Shown piece by piece: positions 36,699 to 45,019 of a stretch of 64,000 nucleotides of DNA. The translations under genes and the position numbers were made by a program. Every line of letters starts with the position of its first letter. Position 1 is the stretch's first letter. This DNA comes from Polyangiaceae bacterium (GTDB lineage: Bacteria; Myxococcota_A; Polyangia; Polyangiales; Polyangiaceae): NCBI GenBank assembly GCA_013361525.1, contig JABFXY010000002.1, positions 62,001 to 126,000 of the forward strand, written 5' to 3'. The notes under the pieces are model-generated. The model was not told the origin of the DNA. It ran no database searches and worked only from the letters and a program-made list of their open reading frames with translations.

Positions 36699-36719
36699 AC
36701 CATCGATTGAACAGATGGT
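36699..36719. promoter_or_regulatory. probable LysR binding site
   Basis: ACCATC (36699-36704) and GATGGT (36714-36719) are inverted with a 9-bp spacer, containing the ATC-N9-GAT form of a LysR box. It lies between the divergent pirin and LysR genes, 6 bp before the LysR GTG. Confidence 0.5.
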
Positions 36720-36725
36720 TGTCCC

Positions 36726-37691
36726 GTGCTGGACAAGCTCACGCTCGACCAACTTCGGGCCTTCGTGACGGTCGTCGACGAGGGCAGCTTCTCGGCCGCC
36801 GGCAGGAAGCTGAAACGCGTCCAATCCGCGGTCAGCACGGCCATGTCGAACCTCGAGCTCCAGCTCGGCGTCCCTCTCTGGGACCGTTCGACCAAGATCG
36901 CCACGCTCACCGACGAGGGAAAAGCGGTGCTCGGTGCCGCGCGACGGGTGTTGGCCGAGGTCGACAGCTTGCGGCGGCTGACGACCGGCCTTGTGACTGG
37001 GCTCGAGCCGTTCGTTTCCCTTTGCGTCGACGCCCTGTTTCCGGTCCCGGCGCTGGTCGACCTCTGCACCGGTTTCGCCGAGGCCTTCCCCGGCGTGGAC
37101 CTTCGCGTCGATACCCAGGTCATGTCCGCGGTGTCGGCGAAGGTCGTGGCAGGAACGGCGACGATGGGCGTCGTGACGCCGCTCGGGGTGACCCAAGAGC
37201 TCGAGCGTCGTCCACTATCCCCCATATGGATGCTGCCGGTCGTCGGACCGAAACATCCGCTCGCCCGCCAAAAGGGTCCCATATCGATGAAGCACTTCGC
37301 GGGCGCCATTCAGATCGTCCTGTCCGAAGGCGTGGACGTCGGCGTCGCGGATCAAGCGGTCGTTTCCACGCGGACTTGGCGCGTCGGAGACCTTCACACG
37401 AAGCACATGATGCTGCGCGCGGGGCTCGGTTGGGGAAACCTGCCGGAGCACCTCGTGCGTGACGACCTGCGTGCAAAGCGGCTCGTCGCGATTCGCCCAG
37501 AAGCGTGGGCCGAGGACGAGCACCGTTTGACGTTATCCATCGTGTTTCGGAGCGACACCGTCATGGGGCCGGCGCACCGCTGGGTCGCCTCGCAGCTCGA
37601 GGTGCTTTGTGCGCGCGAAACCGGCCGAGCCGGCGTCAGGATCGCGAGGGCCGCTCGTCAGCGCCCTTCCACACGAAAGGTCGACCGATGA
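36726..37691 (+). CDS. LysR-family transcriptional regulator
   Basis: 321 residues from GTG 36726. The N-terminal winged helix has FVTVVDEGSFSAAGRKLKRVQSAVSTAMSNLE; the C-terminal substrate-binding half is normal. It is divergent to the pirin gene and overlaps the APH-like gene (ATGA at 37688), so it may control both. The effector is unknown. Confidence 0.92.
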   Translation: MLDKLTLDQLRAFVTVVDEGSFSAAGRKLKRVQSAVSTAMSNLELQLGVPLWDRSTKIATLTDEGKAVLGAARRVLAEVDSLRRLTTGLVTGLEPFVSLCVDALFPVPALVDLCTGFAEAFPGVDLRVDTQVMSAVSAKVVAGTATMGVVTPLGVTQELERRPLSPIWMLPVVGPKHPLARQKGPISMKHFAGAIQIVLSEGVDVGVADQAVVSTRTWRVGDLHTKHMMLRAGLGWGNLPEHLVRDDLRAKRLVAIRPEAWAEDEHRLTLSIVFRSDTVMGPAHRWVASQLEVLCARETGRAGVRIARAARQRPSTRKVDR

Positions 37692-38590
37692 ACGCCGCCG
37701 AAACAGCCCCCACGGAAGCCCGTGCCGTCGAAGCCGCCGTTACCGTCGGGCGCAAGCTCGGCCTCCGAATCGAAGAGCCGGTCGTGCTCGCGAGTGCATA
37801 TTCGGTGCGCGTCCATCTGAAGCCTGCGCCGGTCGTTGCGCGCGTCCCCACGTGGACGGCGCTCATTCGCGACTCGATTCACGAGTTCCTCACACGGGAG
37901 GTGTCGGTTACTCGATACCTCGCCGCCCGTGGCGTCCCTGTCGTCCGCCCCACCGTGGAGATCGACCCCGGACCTCATGAATGCGACGGCTTGACGATCA
38001 GCTTTTGGCAATATGTCGACGTCGTGCAAAAGCAGGCGCCGAGCCCGCAATCGTTCGGCTCGATGCTGTTCGATCTCCATCGAGAGCTACGTGGCTACCA
38101 AGGCGCGCTTCCTCTCCTCGCCCCACCCGCGAACGATATTCCCGCGGCCATCGATCGATTGCGGCTCACGGGCACAGCCTCGAAGGAGGACGTCGAAATG
38201 TTGGTCCGCGCACACGAGCGGCTCATGCCCGCCATTGCAGAGCCGGGAGGGCCTTTGCAGCCGCTTCATGGTGACGCCCATATCGGAAACCTCATTGCGA
38301 CCTCCCAAGGTTTCGTCTGGAACGATTTCGAGGACGTTTGCCTCGGTCCCGTCGCGTGGGACATGGCGTCGCTCACCCTGGGCGAGGAGGCGATCGAGGC
38401 CTATCCACAAAGGCCGGATCGGGCTCGAATCGCCCTCTACCAGGAAGTGCGAAGGCTTCAGGTCGTCACGTGGCTTTGGGCATTGCCGTACGAGTTCGAA
38501 GGCCGGATGGGCTTCGTCGACAACCTTCTCGCGCATTTCAGAGCGGCCGATACCCTCGAGGCTCCGCACGAACCGACGTCCCGCCGGTAA
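37688..38590 (+). CDS. aminoglycoside phosphotransferase-fold (APH) kinase
   Basis: 300 residues from ATG 37688, overlapping the LysR stop. HGDAHIGNLI (about residue 196) and NDFEDVCLGP supply the catalytic Asp, Asn and metal-binding Asp of the APH/choline-kinase fold. It phosphorylates a small hydroxylated or amine compound, possibly but not necessarily an antibiotic. The last 53 bp overlap the convergent aldo/keto reductase gene, but both frames have family C-termini, so the overlap is probably real. Confidence 0.85.
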   Translation: MNAAETAPTEARAVEAAVTVGRKLGLRIEEPVVLASAYSVRVHLKPAPVVARVPTWTALIRDSIHEFLTREVSVTRYLAARGVPVVRPTVEIDPGPHECDGLTISFWQYVDVVQKQAPSPQSFGSMLFDLHRELRGYQGALPLLAPPANDIPAAIDRLRLTGTASKEDVEMLVRAHERLMPAIAEPGGPLQPLHGDAHIGNLIATSQGFVWNDFEDVCLGPVAWDMASLTLGEEAIEAYPQRPDRARIALYQEVRRLQVVTWLWALPYEFEGRMGFVDNLLAHFRAADTLEAPHEPTSRR

Positions 38591-39653
38591 CCATCGCGCG
38601 CATCGTCGGTTCGAAGAAGATATAGGGGTGAATCGTCTCCGGGCGGCTCACCGTCTCGAGCCGATCGACGAGCTCGCGCGGCAGGTCCGTCTCGAGCGCG
38701 CGCAGGTTGTCCTCGAGCTGCTCGAGCTTGGTCGCTCCGATGATCGTCGAGGCGACGCCGGGCCTACGGGTGACCCATGCGAGCGCGACCTGCGCCGGGC
38801 TTCTGCCCAGCTGCTTCGCGACCGCGACGAGCTCGTCCACGATCTTCCAGTTTCGTTCGGTGAGCAGCTTCAAGAAGGCGGGGTTACCTTGCTTTTGCAC
38901 CTCGGAGAGTCGGCCCGCTCCACCCGCCGCATTGGCAGCTTCACGCTTGTATTTGCCGCTCAGGAGGCCGCTCGCGAGCGGGCTCCACGGCGTCACGCCC
39001 ATCCCGAGCTCGATCGCGAGCGGGATGTGCTCGCGCTCGATGTTGCGCTCCAAAAGTGAATATTCGAGCTGCAGCGCCGCGATCCGCTCCATCCCGCGAA
39101 GCTCCGCGATTGTCTGCCCGCGCGATGCATACCAGGCCGGCACGTCGCTCAGACCGATGTATCGAACCTTCCCCGAGCGAACGAGCGCATCGAACGTCGA
39201 CATCACCTCTTCGACGGGCGTCATCCCATCCCAGGCGTGCAGCCAATACAAATCGATGTAATCGGTCTTCAGCCGCTTCAGCGAGCTTTCGACCGCGCGC
39301 ATCACGTTCTTGCGACCATTGCCGCCCGCATTCGGATCGCCGAGGCGCGTATTGAACGTGAACTTCGTCGCCAGAACGACCTCGTCGCGCCGCTTCCGCT
39401 CCGCGAGGTAATCCCCAATCATCGTCTCGCTCGTGCCGCCCGTGTAGCCGTCCGCGGTATCGATGAAGTTCCCGCCCGCGTCGATGAACCGATCGAGCAG
39501 GCGATGCACCGTCTCCTTCGGCGAGCCCCAGCCCCACTCGGTTCCGAAGGTCATCGTGCCGAGACAAAGCGGGCTCACGCGTAGGCCACTTCGCCCGAGG
39601 AGGCTGTAGTCCGAGACGCTGGTGATGCGCTTGGTCGTGTCGATGTCGTTCAT
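38538..39653 (-). CDS. aldo/keto reductase
   Basis: 371 residues. It has the NADPH-dependent TIM-barrel signature: DTADGYTGG with catalytic Asp/Tyr, the Lys in LATKFTF, WLHAWDG with the His, and SGLLSGKYK plus SPAQVALAWV near the end. The length is slightly long for the group because of a C-terminal tail. Substrate unknown; likely a carbonyl compound. Confidence 0.92.
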   Translation of the reverse strand: MNDIDTTKRITSVSDYSLLGRSGLRVSPLCLGTMTFGTEWGWGSPKETVHRLLDRFIDAGGNFIDTADGYTGGTSETMIGDYLAERKRRDEVVLATKFTFNTRLGDPNAGGNGRKNVMRAVESSLKRLKTDYIDLYWLHAWDGMTPVEEVMSTFDALVRSGKVRYIGLSDVPAWYASRGQTIAELRGMERIAALQLEYSLLERNIEREHIPLAIELGMGVTPWSPLASGLLSGKYKREAANAAGGAGRLSEVQKQGNPAFLKLLTERNWKIVDELVAVAKQLGRSPAQVALAWVTRRPGVASTIIGATKLEQLEDNLRALETDLPRELVDRLETVSRPETIHPYIFFEPTMRAMVTGGTSVRAEPRGYRPL

Positions 39654-39799
39654 GCCCCCGAGTCTGGTGCGGCTCGGGTCGATCGTGAATGCGGCAAATT
39701 CGACAGAGGCTGTTTAGCCACGCTTCATCGATGCCACACGCGATGGCGAGTCGGCGAAGGAGCGCCAGCTGGCCACGGTGCTGACGGGGCACGCGCGAA

Positions 39800-40828
39800 T
39801 CAATGACCCTCGAAGATCCTGACGATCCGAATGGTGGGGGGGCCCGGAGGGGAGCCCATGATCTCTACCCGTACGCGAAGGTACGTGCCCGCCCCGACAT
39901 CGTTGTCCACCTCGACGCGGTATGCTCCGTCGTCGGGAACGTAATGAAAGTTGCCGCGGCCGGTGCCGCCCATGTGCCACCGGCCGCCGTCCCAGAAGAC
40001 GGTCCGCAGGTCGGATTCGATCTCGGCGATTCGCCCAGCGTAGCGGCGAAACCTCGCGCTCTCTAGTTGGTCGACCAGCTCGCTTCCTCGAACGACGTTG
40101 GCCGGAGCAGGAGGCGCGGCAGGCCTGAACGACGACGAGGAGCTCGTCGAGTTGGAGTTCGAGTTCGAGTTCGATGACGACGAGCCGTATTGGCTCATCA
40201 AGTCATTCCACGTGGCCTCGAGACGTGAGCCAAGCCGGACTACATCGGCCTCGTCATACTGGCTCATTAGCCAACTCTGCATTGGTGCCCACTTGCGTCC
40301 TTTGCCCTCCTGGATCCTTCCTTTCATGGCGTCGACAACGCTACGGTCGATTGTCATCATCGGCTGTCGGATTGTGCCGCCCTCCGCGCTGGGCGCTGTC
40401 GTGCTCGATAGGGGGGAATGCGGAGTCGCGGCTGTCGCGGATGAAGGGGTCGTTGTTGATATTGGCGATATCGAGGTGGCGGTCGCGGTGGTGGTCGTCG
40501 TCGTGGTGGTGGTCGTGTTCGGCAAGCTGCTGGACGCCGGTTGCGACGACGTTGAGGCGTTCGGCAGGCTGCTCGTCACCGGGTTGGTCGGCGACGACGA
40601 GGAGGTGTCTGTTGTCCCATCGACCGCTCCCCCGAAGAAGCTGCCAATCCACTGGCCCCAGGAGCTGGGCGAGAACCACGAGCCAACATATTCGCCCCAC
40701 GATTGGGTCGTAGCCGACGACGCACTCGAATGAGAAGCGGCGTTGGTGCTGCTCGTGCTCGTGTTCGGGCCAACAGTCTGGCCGCCAACCTGACGCTTCC
40801 GCTTCCCCGTGACCTTCCCCTTCTTCAT
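39800..40828 (-). CDS. low-complexity Ser/Thr/Asn-rich protein of unknown function
   Basis: 342 residues from ATG 40828. It begins with a basic segment (MKKGKVTGKRKRQ), then a Ser/Thr-rich region with two Trp/Phe clusters (WGEYVGSWFSP, WGQWIGSFF), a run of about ten Thr (about 105-114), and a repeated Ser-Asn run near 217-227. The last ~110 residues are ordered and contain RGSELVDQLESARFRRYAGR and WHMGGTGRGNFHYVPDDG. No signal peptide or known family is recognised. A long disordered head and compact tail resemble secreted effectors. Codons are less GC-rich than in neighbours, which hints at transfer. Confidence 0.6.
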   Translation of the reverse strand: MKKGKVTGKRKRQVGGQTVGPNTSTSSTNAASHSSASSATTQSWGEYVGSWFSPSSWGQWIGSFFGGAVDGTTDTSSSSPTNPVTSSLPNASTSSQPASSSLPNTTTTTTTTTTATATSISPISTTTPSSATAATPHSPLSSTTAPSAEGGTIRQPMMTIDRSVVDAMKGRIQEGKGRKWAPMQSWLMSQYDEADVVRLGSRLEATWNDLMSQYGSSSSNSNSNSNSTSSSSSFRPAAPPAPANVVRGSELVDQLESARFRRYAGRIAEIESDLRTVFWDGGRWHMGGTGRGNFHYVPDDGAYRVEVDNDVGAGTYLRVRVEIMGSPPGPPTIRIVRIFEGH

Positions 40829-40997
40829 GCACGGAAGTGAGGGGACGGCCGCCACTCGGCGTCAACGCGGGCCGAACGGTGAGGTGCAGCTGTCTCAGGG
40901 GCAGGCCGGGCTTCGGGGCGACCGCGTTCGCTCCCAGCCTGTTCTGATACTCGACTTGATTCGCGGCGTGACGACCAAGTCTTCGTCGCGAGTTGGA

Positions 40998-41501
40998 ATG
41001 GCGAGTAGCCACATCTGCCTGCTTCCGACGTCGATGATGCTGACTGCCCGTCTTCAACCCGCTTGTGGGCCGAGGAAGCCGCAGGTCGCCGTTATGTCGA
41101 TGGGACCTTCCTTTCCGGAGAAGCCTGAGAACTGCGCCATCGAGTTCAAGCGCGAAGACCCGACGACGGTCAACATCAACTATCATATCATCGCGCAGAT
41201 CCAGGTGAGCGGCGTCAACAAGGAGGGTCACGTTCTGTCGGATGAGCTTACGCCTGAATTGCAAGCCGCGATTGGTCCTGCGGCGTGCAAGCTCGGAGCT
41301 GACACCGTCAGCCCATCGCCCTCGTTCGCCGCGATGGCCGGCGGAGGTACGTGGTCGAGCGTCGGGTTCTTCATCCTTCGCAAGCGCGATCAGCCGCTCC
41401 AAATGCCAATGATGCCCGGCATGACACCGCCCCCCGCACCGAGCAGCGAGCCTCCGGCCAAACCCACAGAGCCGCCGGCGGAGGGAAGTCGCTCACTCTG
41501 A
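40998..41501 (+). CDS. small probable lipoprotein of unknown function
   Basis: About 167 residues if ATG 40998 is used; ATG 41034 is also possible and the frame is open from 40809. A segment ending LQPAC could be a lipobox but has no charged N-region. The body has one conserved-looking block (PENCAIEFKREDPTTVNINY, then ELQAAIGPAACKLGADTV) that resembles heavy-metal-binding-like lipoproteins seen in myxobacteria. It is divergent from the low-complexity gene and its end overlaps the TetR stop by 9 bases. Confidence 0.55.
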   Translation: MASSHICLLPTSMMLTARLQPACGPRKPQVAVMSMGPSFPEKPENCAIEFKREDPTTVNINYHIIAQIQVSGVNKEGHVLSDELTPELQAAIGPAACKLGADTVSPSPSFAAMAGGGTWSSVGFFILRKRDQPLQMPMMPGMTPPPAPSSEPPAKPTEPPAEGSRSL

Positions 41502-42158
41502 GCGGTTCAGACGCAGGCCGTCGACCTTTTGCCGACCGCGACCGAACAAGTAGCCCATCACCAGCTCCAGCGCCTCTGCCTCGAGCTGCCGCTCCGTCGC
41601 CATCTCGGGCCGTTCGATGACGGCCCGGTGGGTGAGCGCTTCGACCGCCGTTTCGACGACGAACGCAGCGAGCGCCGGATCTTTCCCGCCGAGATGAGCG
41701 GCGTGCGGGGCGAGGAAAGCCGCGAGCTTCTCGGTAATGATTTTGCTCGTATTCATCGCCGTCTTCATTCGGCCCACGCGTGGCACCTGCTCCACCAGGA
41801 TCTTGTGGAGCTGCGGATGAATGCGGTGCGCGTCGATCCCGGCGCGAACGACAGCTGCGACCGCTGCCTCGGGATCGTCCGCGGGCGCGGCGTCGAGCGC
41901 ATCGGTGATGCACGCGACGAGCTCGGCGACGTGGCGCTCGACCAGCGCCGCGACGAGCGCCTCCTTGTTGGGGAAGTATTGGTACAGCGAGCCGACGCTG
42001 ACGCCCGCGCGCTCGGCGACCGCGATGGTCGTCGTCCCCTCGTATCCGCGGGACAGCAAAATGTGAATCGTCGCCTCGAGGATCGCCTCGACCGTCGCGC
42101 GGGCGCGCGCTTGCCGGGGCCTTTTTCTCGGGGCTGTCTTCACGGTCGTGCGGGGCAT
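41493..42158 (-). CDS. TetR/AcrR-family repressor
   Basis: 221 residues from ATG 42158; a frame extension to 42218 crosses the operator and is rejected. The N-terminal helix-turn-helix is clear (ILSRGYEGTTTIAVAERAGVSVGSLYQYFPNKEALVAALV-type sequence). The C-terminal domain is a helical ligand pocket. It is divergent from an SDR gene, with an ideal palindrome between them. Confidence 0.93.
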   Translation of the reverse strand: MPRTTVKTAPRKRPRQARARATVEAILEATIHILLSRGYEGTTTIAVAERAGVSVGSLYQYFPNKEALVAALVERHVAELVACITDALDAAPADDPEAAVAAVVRAGIDAHRIHPQLHKILVEQVPRVGRMKTAMNTSKIITEKLAAFLAPHAAHLGGKDPALAAFVVETAVEALTHRAVIERPEMATERQLEAEALELVMGYLFGRGRQKVDGLRLNRSE

Positions 42159-42182
42159 GGCGGCGCTCGGGCAATGCGAATA

Positions 42183-42204
42183 GCGAATGTGAACAAACAT
42201 TCGC
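42183..42204. promoter_or_regulatory. TetR-type operator palindrome
   Basis: GCGAATGT (42183-42190) and ACATTCGC (42197-42204) are a perfect inverted repeat with a 6-bp spacer. The site lies between the divergent TetR (start 42158) and SDR (start 42239) genes and would let one repressor control both. Weaker outer symmetry extends each side. Confidence 0.75.
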
Positions 42205-42238
42205 ATATTGCCTCCCACGCTTCAAGGAGGCGTCCTTC

Positions 42239-43030
42239 ATGACCCAAACGGTTCTCGTTACGGGCGCGTCGACCGGGATCGGCCGCGCCATCGCCACTCG
42301 TTTATCCTCCGCCGGTCACCGCGTGATCGGAACCAGCCGCGATCCTTCGCGTGTCGACAAGACGCCTTATCCACTCCTTCAGCTCGACGTGCGGGACGAT
42401 GCGTCCGTCGCTCGCTGTGTCGCAGGGGTCGGCCCCGTCGACGCATTGGTCAACAACGCCGGGTACGCGTTCGTCGGCGCGGTGGAGGAAACGTCCATCG
42501 CGGAGGCCAAAGCGCAGATGGAGACGAATTGCTTCGGCGCCCTTCGCATGATGCACGCCGTCCTTCCCGCAATGCGATCGTGCGGCGCCGGCCGAATCGT
42601 CGTCATCAGCTCGATTTCCGGTGTCGTCCCGCCGCCGTTCCTCGGCGCTTACGCGGCGAGCAAACACGCCATCGAGGCATTCACCGAGTCGCTATCGCAC
42701 GAGGTGCGTGACTGCGGCGTGCGGTTGACGCTGGTCGAGCTCGACTCGATGCGCACCGGCATCACCTTCACGCGACCGGAGCGCGCCGACCAGCGTCACG
42801 ACGTTCCGCGCGGGCGCATGCTCCGCCGTCTCGAGCACGGCAGCGCGCACGGCGACGACCCGGCCTTGGTCGCCGAGGCGGTGGTCGAGATCCTCGCTCG
42901 AGAGTCACCGCCCCTTCGTTGGCTCGTCGGTGAACGGACAGTGCAGGTCGTGGAGGCGCGGCGCAAGCTCCCCGAGCCCGCATTTGCCGAGCTCGTAAGG
43001 CGCCAATTGGGGCTTTGGGAGGAGGCATGA
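42239..43030 (+). CDS. short-chain dehydrogenase/reductase
   Basis: 263 residues from ATG 42239, with AGGAGG about 9 nt upstream. It has the Rossmann TGASTGIG, NNAG, the catalytic Ser in ISSISG and YAASK. Classical SDR enzymes oxidise or reduce an alcohol/ketone with NAD(P). It is divergently placed beside its probable TetR regulator, which suggests that its substrate or a related compound is the inducer. Confidence 0.93.
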   Translation: MTQTVLVTGASTGIGRAIATRLSSAGHRVIGTSRDPSRVDKTPYPLLQLDVRDDASVARCVAGVGPVDALVNNAGYAFVGAVEETSIAEAKAQMETNCFGALRMMHAVLPAMRSCGAGRIVVISSISGVVPPPFLGAYAASKHAIEAFTESLSHEVRDCGVRLTLVELDSMRTGITFTRPERADQRHDVPRGRMLRRLEHGSAHGDDPALVAEAVVEILARESPPLRWLVGERTVQVVEARRKLPEPAFAELVRRQLGLWEEA

Positions 43031-43457
43031 GCACCTGAAACGGCCACTGTTCTCGCGGCCGCGTCAGGGATCCCGCGCGGCCGCGTCGCTCACGACCATG
43101 TTCACGATGCTCGATACCACGCGGGCCCCGAAGCCCGCTCGCGACTCGATGCCGAGTGAGTCGACTGGTGTCGACGTCCGACTGTCGATCGGAATCAGGC
43201 GAGTTCGATCCTCGTACTCGGCGCCCCGTTGGTATAGCCCGCGGGCGTGAAGGCCCGCCTTTCGCGCCAGCGGGTGGTGAGGAGGCCGGGTGGCCTCGGC
43301 GCGCTGTAAACGCGTTGTCCCTAGGGGCATGGTCGCTGGACTCGACCACCACCCACCCTACGAGTGAGGCTGAGGCTGCCGGCGAGCTTCCGGACATGCG
43401 CTGGATCGGGGTGTTCTACCTCGAGCGATTGGCTGTGAAGTAAACATTGCCGCTCCG
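43031..43457. other. gene-poor region with tRNA-like gene
   Basis: 427 bp between the SDR and phospholipase-like genes. It contains the tRNA-like gene at 43151-43223. Short open frames cover it on both strands (minus 43064-43330, plus 43156-43443). Their ends read partly like real protein termini, but I see no known family, so gene remnants are possible. Confidence 0.55.
43151..43223 (+). tRNA. tRNA-Asp-like gene, anticodon GUC, atypical core
   Basis: A full cloverleaf: acceptor GCCGAGT (43151-43157) with ACTCGGC (43216-43222); D stem GTCG (43160-43163) with CGAC (43172-43175) around ACTGGTGT; anticodon stem TCCGA (43177-43181) with TCGGA (43189-43193) and loop CTGTCGA, anticodon GTC (43184-43186); T stem GCGAG with CTCGT and loop TTCGATC (43204-43210). 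All stems pair, with one G-U. The discriminator is G, as for tRNA-Asp. Departures are G8 instead of T8, C15 and no encoded CCA (CCC follows). The chance of so complete a fold arising randomly is very low, but it could be a non-functional or non-standard tRNA. Confidence 0.7.
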
Positions 43458-44366
43458 TCACCGTGCGGCGAACGGCATATCCAACTCCACATCGTCGCCA
43501 CGACCATCAATCGTCCCGCGAGGAAGCACCTTCTCCAACTCCCGAAGCCGCGCTTCCCTCTCGCCATCCCCGGCCGCAAATACAGCCCAGGTCCGCTCGA
43601 GCACACCGACGGATCGCTGAATCGCTTCTTCCAGCACTTGCTCGAATCGTCCCCACCCACCGTATAGGAACTTCGGCCGAGCCTCGCTCTTCTCTTTCTC
43701 CGACGCAACGAGGCGCCCGACGGGACTACCAATCAGCCGGGCATGCAGCTCGTAGCCACTGCCCATTCGCGCCAGATCGGTCTCCGTTGGGCCGTTCGGA
43801 ATGCTCGGCGAATAGGCATCACAGACGGCCTGCCGCACATGCTGCTTCGCAAAGAGCTCGCCGAACGGCACTCGGACAAGCCGCACGATGCCGTCGGTGC
43901 CCATGCGATCTTGTCCGAAGTACTCCTCGTGGAAGCAAATGGATTGGAACTTCTCGACTTCGCGGTGGGCGCCGTCGTGGTCGCGTCCCCCGTGGTGACG
44001 GCGGGCGAGGGCATTGACGAGCGGGTGCATCGCGCGGTCGATGGTCGCGTGTGACGCAGCGCCGAGCGCGAGAACGGCGAGCTCGCTCGATCGCGCTCGG
44101 TGCGCTGCCCTCGCGAGGGCAAAGACGATCGGCACGGCCGCTTCCTCATGTACGACCGCGCCCCACGGGCTGGCGCGCGGTTTGAGGCGCGCGGCGTAAC
44201 GCACGACCTCCTCGGCGTAATGGTCGAAATAGGGCATGTCCATGAGGACCGCACCGAGGCGCCCGGCGTCCTCGTGCCGCATGACGGCGCGGCGCACTTC
44301 GGGAGACAGGCCTGACGCCGTCGACGCTTCGCGAAATGCGGTGATGTGGATCCCTTCGGCCGGCAT
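43458..44366 (-). CDS. zinc-dependent phospholipase C-like protein
   Basis: 302 residues from ATG 44366; the open frame extends to 44459. The phrase ALGAASHATIDRAMHP has the His and Asp spacing of the Zn-dependent phospholipase C/S1 nuclease helical fold, and MPAEGIHITAF at the start plus YFDHYAEEVV supply further His ligands. No signal peptide is obvious, so it may act in the cytoplasm or be exported unconventionally. Substrate is not known. Confidence 0.72.
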   Translation of the reverse strand: MPAEGIHITAFREASTASGLSPEVRRAVMRHEDAGRLGAVLMDMPYFDHYAEEVVRYAARLKPRASPWGAVVHEEAAVPIVFALARAAHRARSSELAVLALGAASHATIDRAMHPLVNALARRHHGGRDHDGAHREVEKFQSICFHEEYFGQDRMGTDGIVRLVRVPFGELFAKQHVRQAVCDAYSPSIPNGPTETDLARMGSGYELHARLIGSPVGRLVASEKEKSEARPKFLYGGWGRFEQVLEEAIQRSVGVLERTWAVFAAGDGEREARLRELEKVLPRGTIDGRGDDVELDMPFAAR

Positions 44367-44449
44367 GGTCGCGGCCAGGATACCACTCGAATGTAAATCG
44401 ACCGTCGGTGGGATTAGAACCGCGGGCCGCCCGGTTCGACTGGACCGAG

Positions 44450-44977
44450 ATGCAGACATTCTCGATGTGCCTTGCGGTCGGCCTCGCGTCCGGGTGTTGG
44501 CAATTCGCGCCGAGCGACGACGACTCCGACGACGACGATGAAACGACGACGTTCGAGGTGTCCGCGGAGCAGGAGACGAATTCGTGCGGGACCACCGGCG
44601 TCGACTTGCCCGAAAGCGTGACGATGTCCGTCGACGTGACGATCGACGGACACGACGTTACCTGGGACGACGGGACCATTTCCGCGGACGGCGATCTCGA
44701 TGACGACGACGTCTCGTTCGAGGTCGACGACTCCATGAAGGTCGATATGCGCGACGCCGGGTACACGACCTATCCGTGCAGGATCGTGCGTACCGACGAA
44801 ATCAGCGCCGCATTCGACGACTCGGCGTCGCCCGACAGTGTCGACGGTACTTGGAAGATTCGCTACGAGCCGACCGACGACTCGGACTGCTCGGAGCTGG
44901 TCGAGGGATCCGCGCCGGTGTTCGACGCGCTGCCCTGTAGCGTTCGATACGACGTCGAGGGCACCGTCGACGATTGA
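44450..44977 (+). CDS. acidic lipoprotein of unknown function
   Basis: 175 residues from ATG 44450, giving a short signal peptide with lipobox LASGC. The mature protein is strongly acidic (SDDDSDDDDETTT) and otherwise beta-rich, with Cys pairs. No known domain recognised. It is divergent from the phospholipase-like gene by 84 bp. Confidence 0.66.
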   Translation: MQTFSMCLAVGLASGCWQFAPSDDDSDDDDETTTFEVSAEQETNSCGTTGVDLPESVTMSVDVTIDGHDVTWDDGTISADGDLDDDDVSFEVDDSMKVDMRDAGYTTYPCRIVRTDEISAAFDDSASPDSVDGTWKIRYEPTDDSDCSELVEGSAPVFDALPCSVRYDVEGTVDD

Positions 44978-45019
44978 AGGGTCGATGATTCGGCCTCGAC
45001 GCGCTACCTTCTCGCGCGA

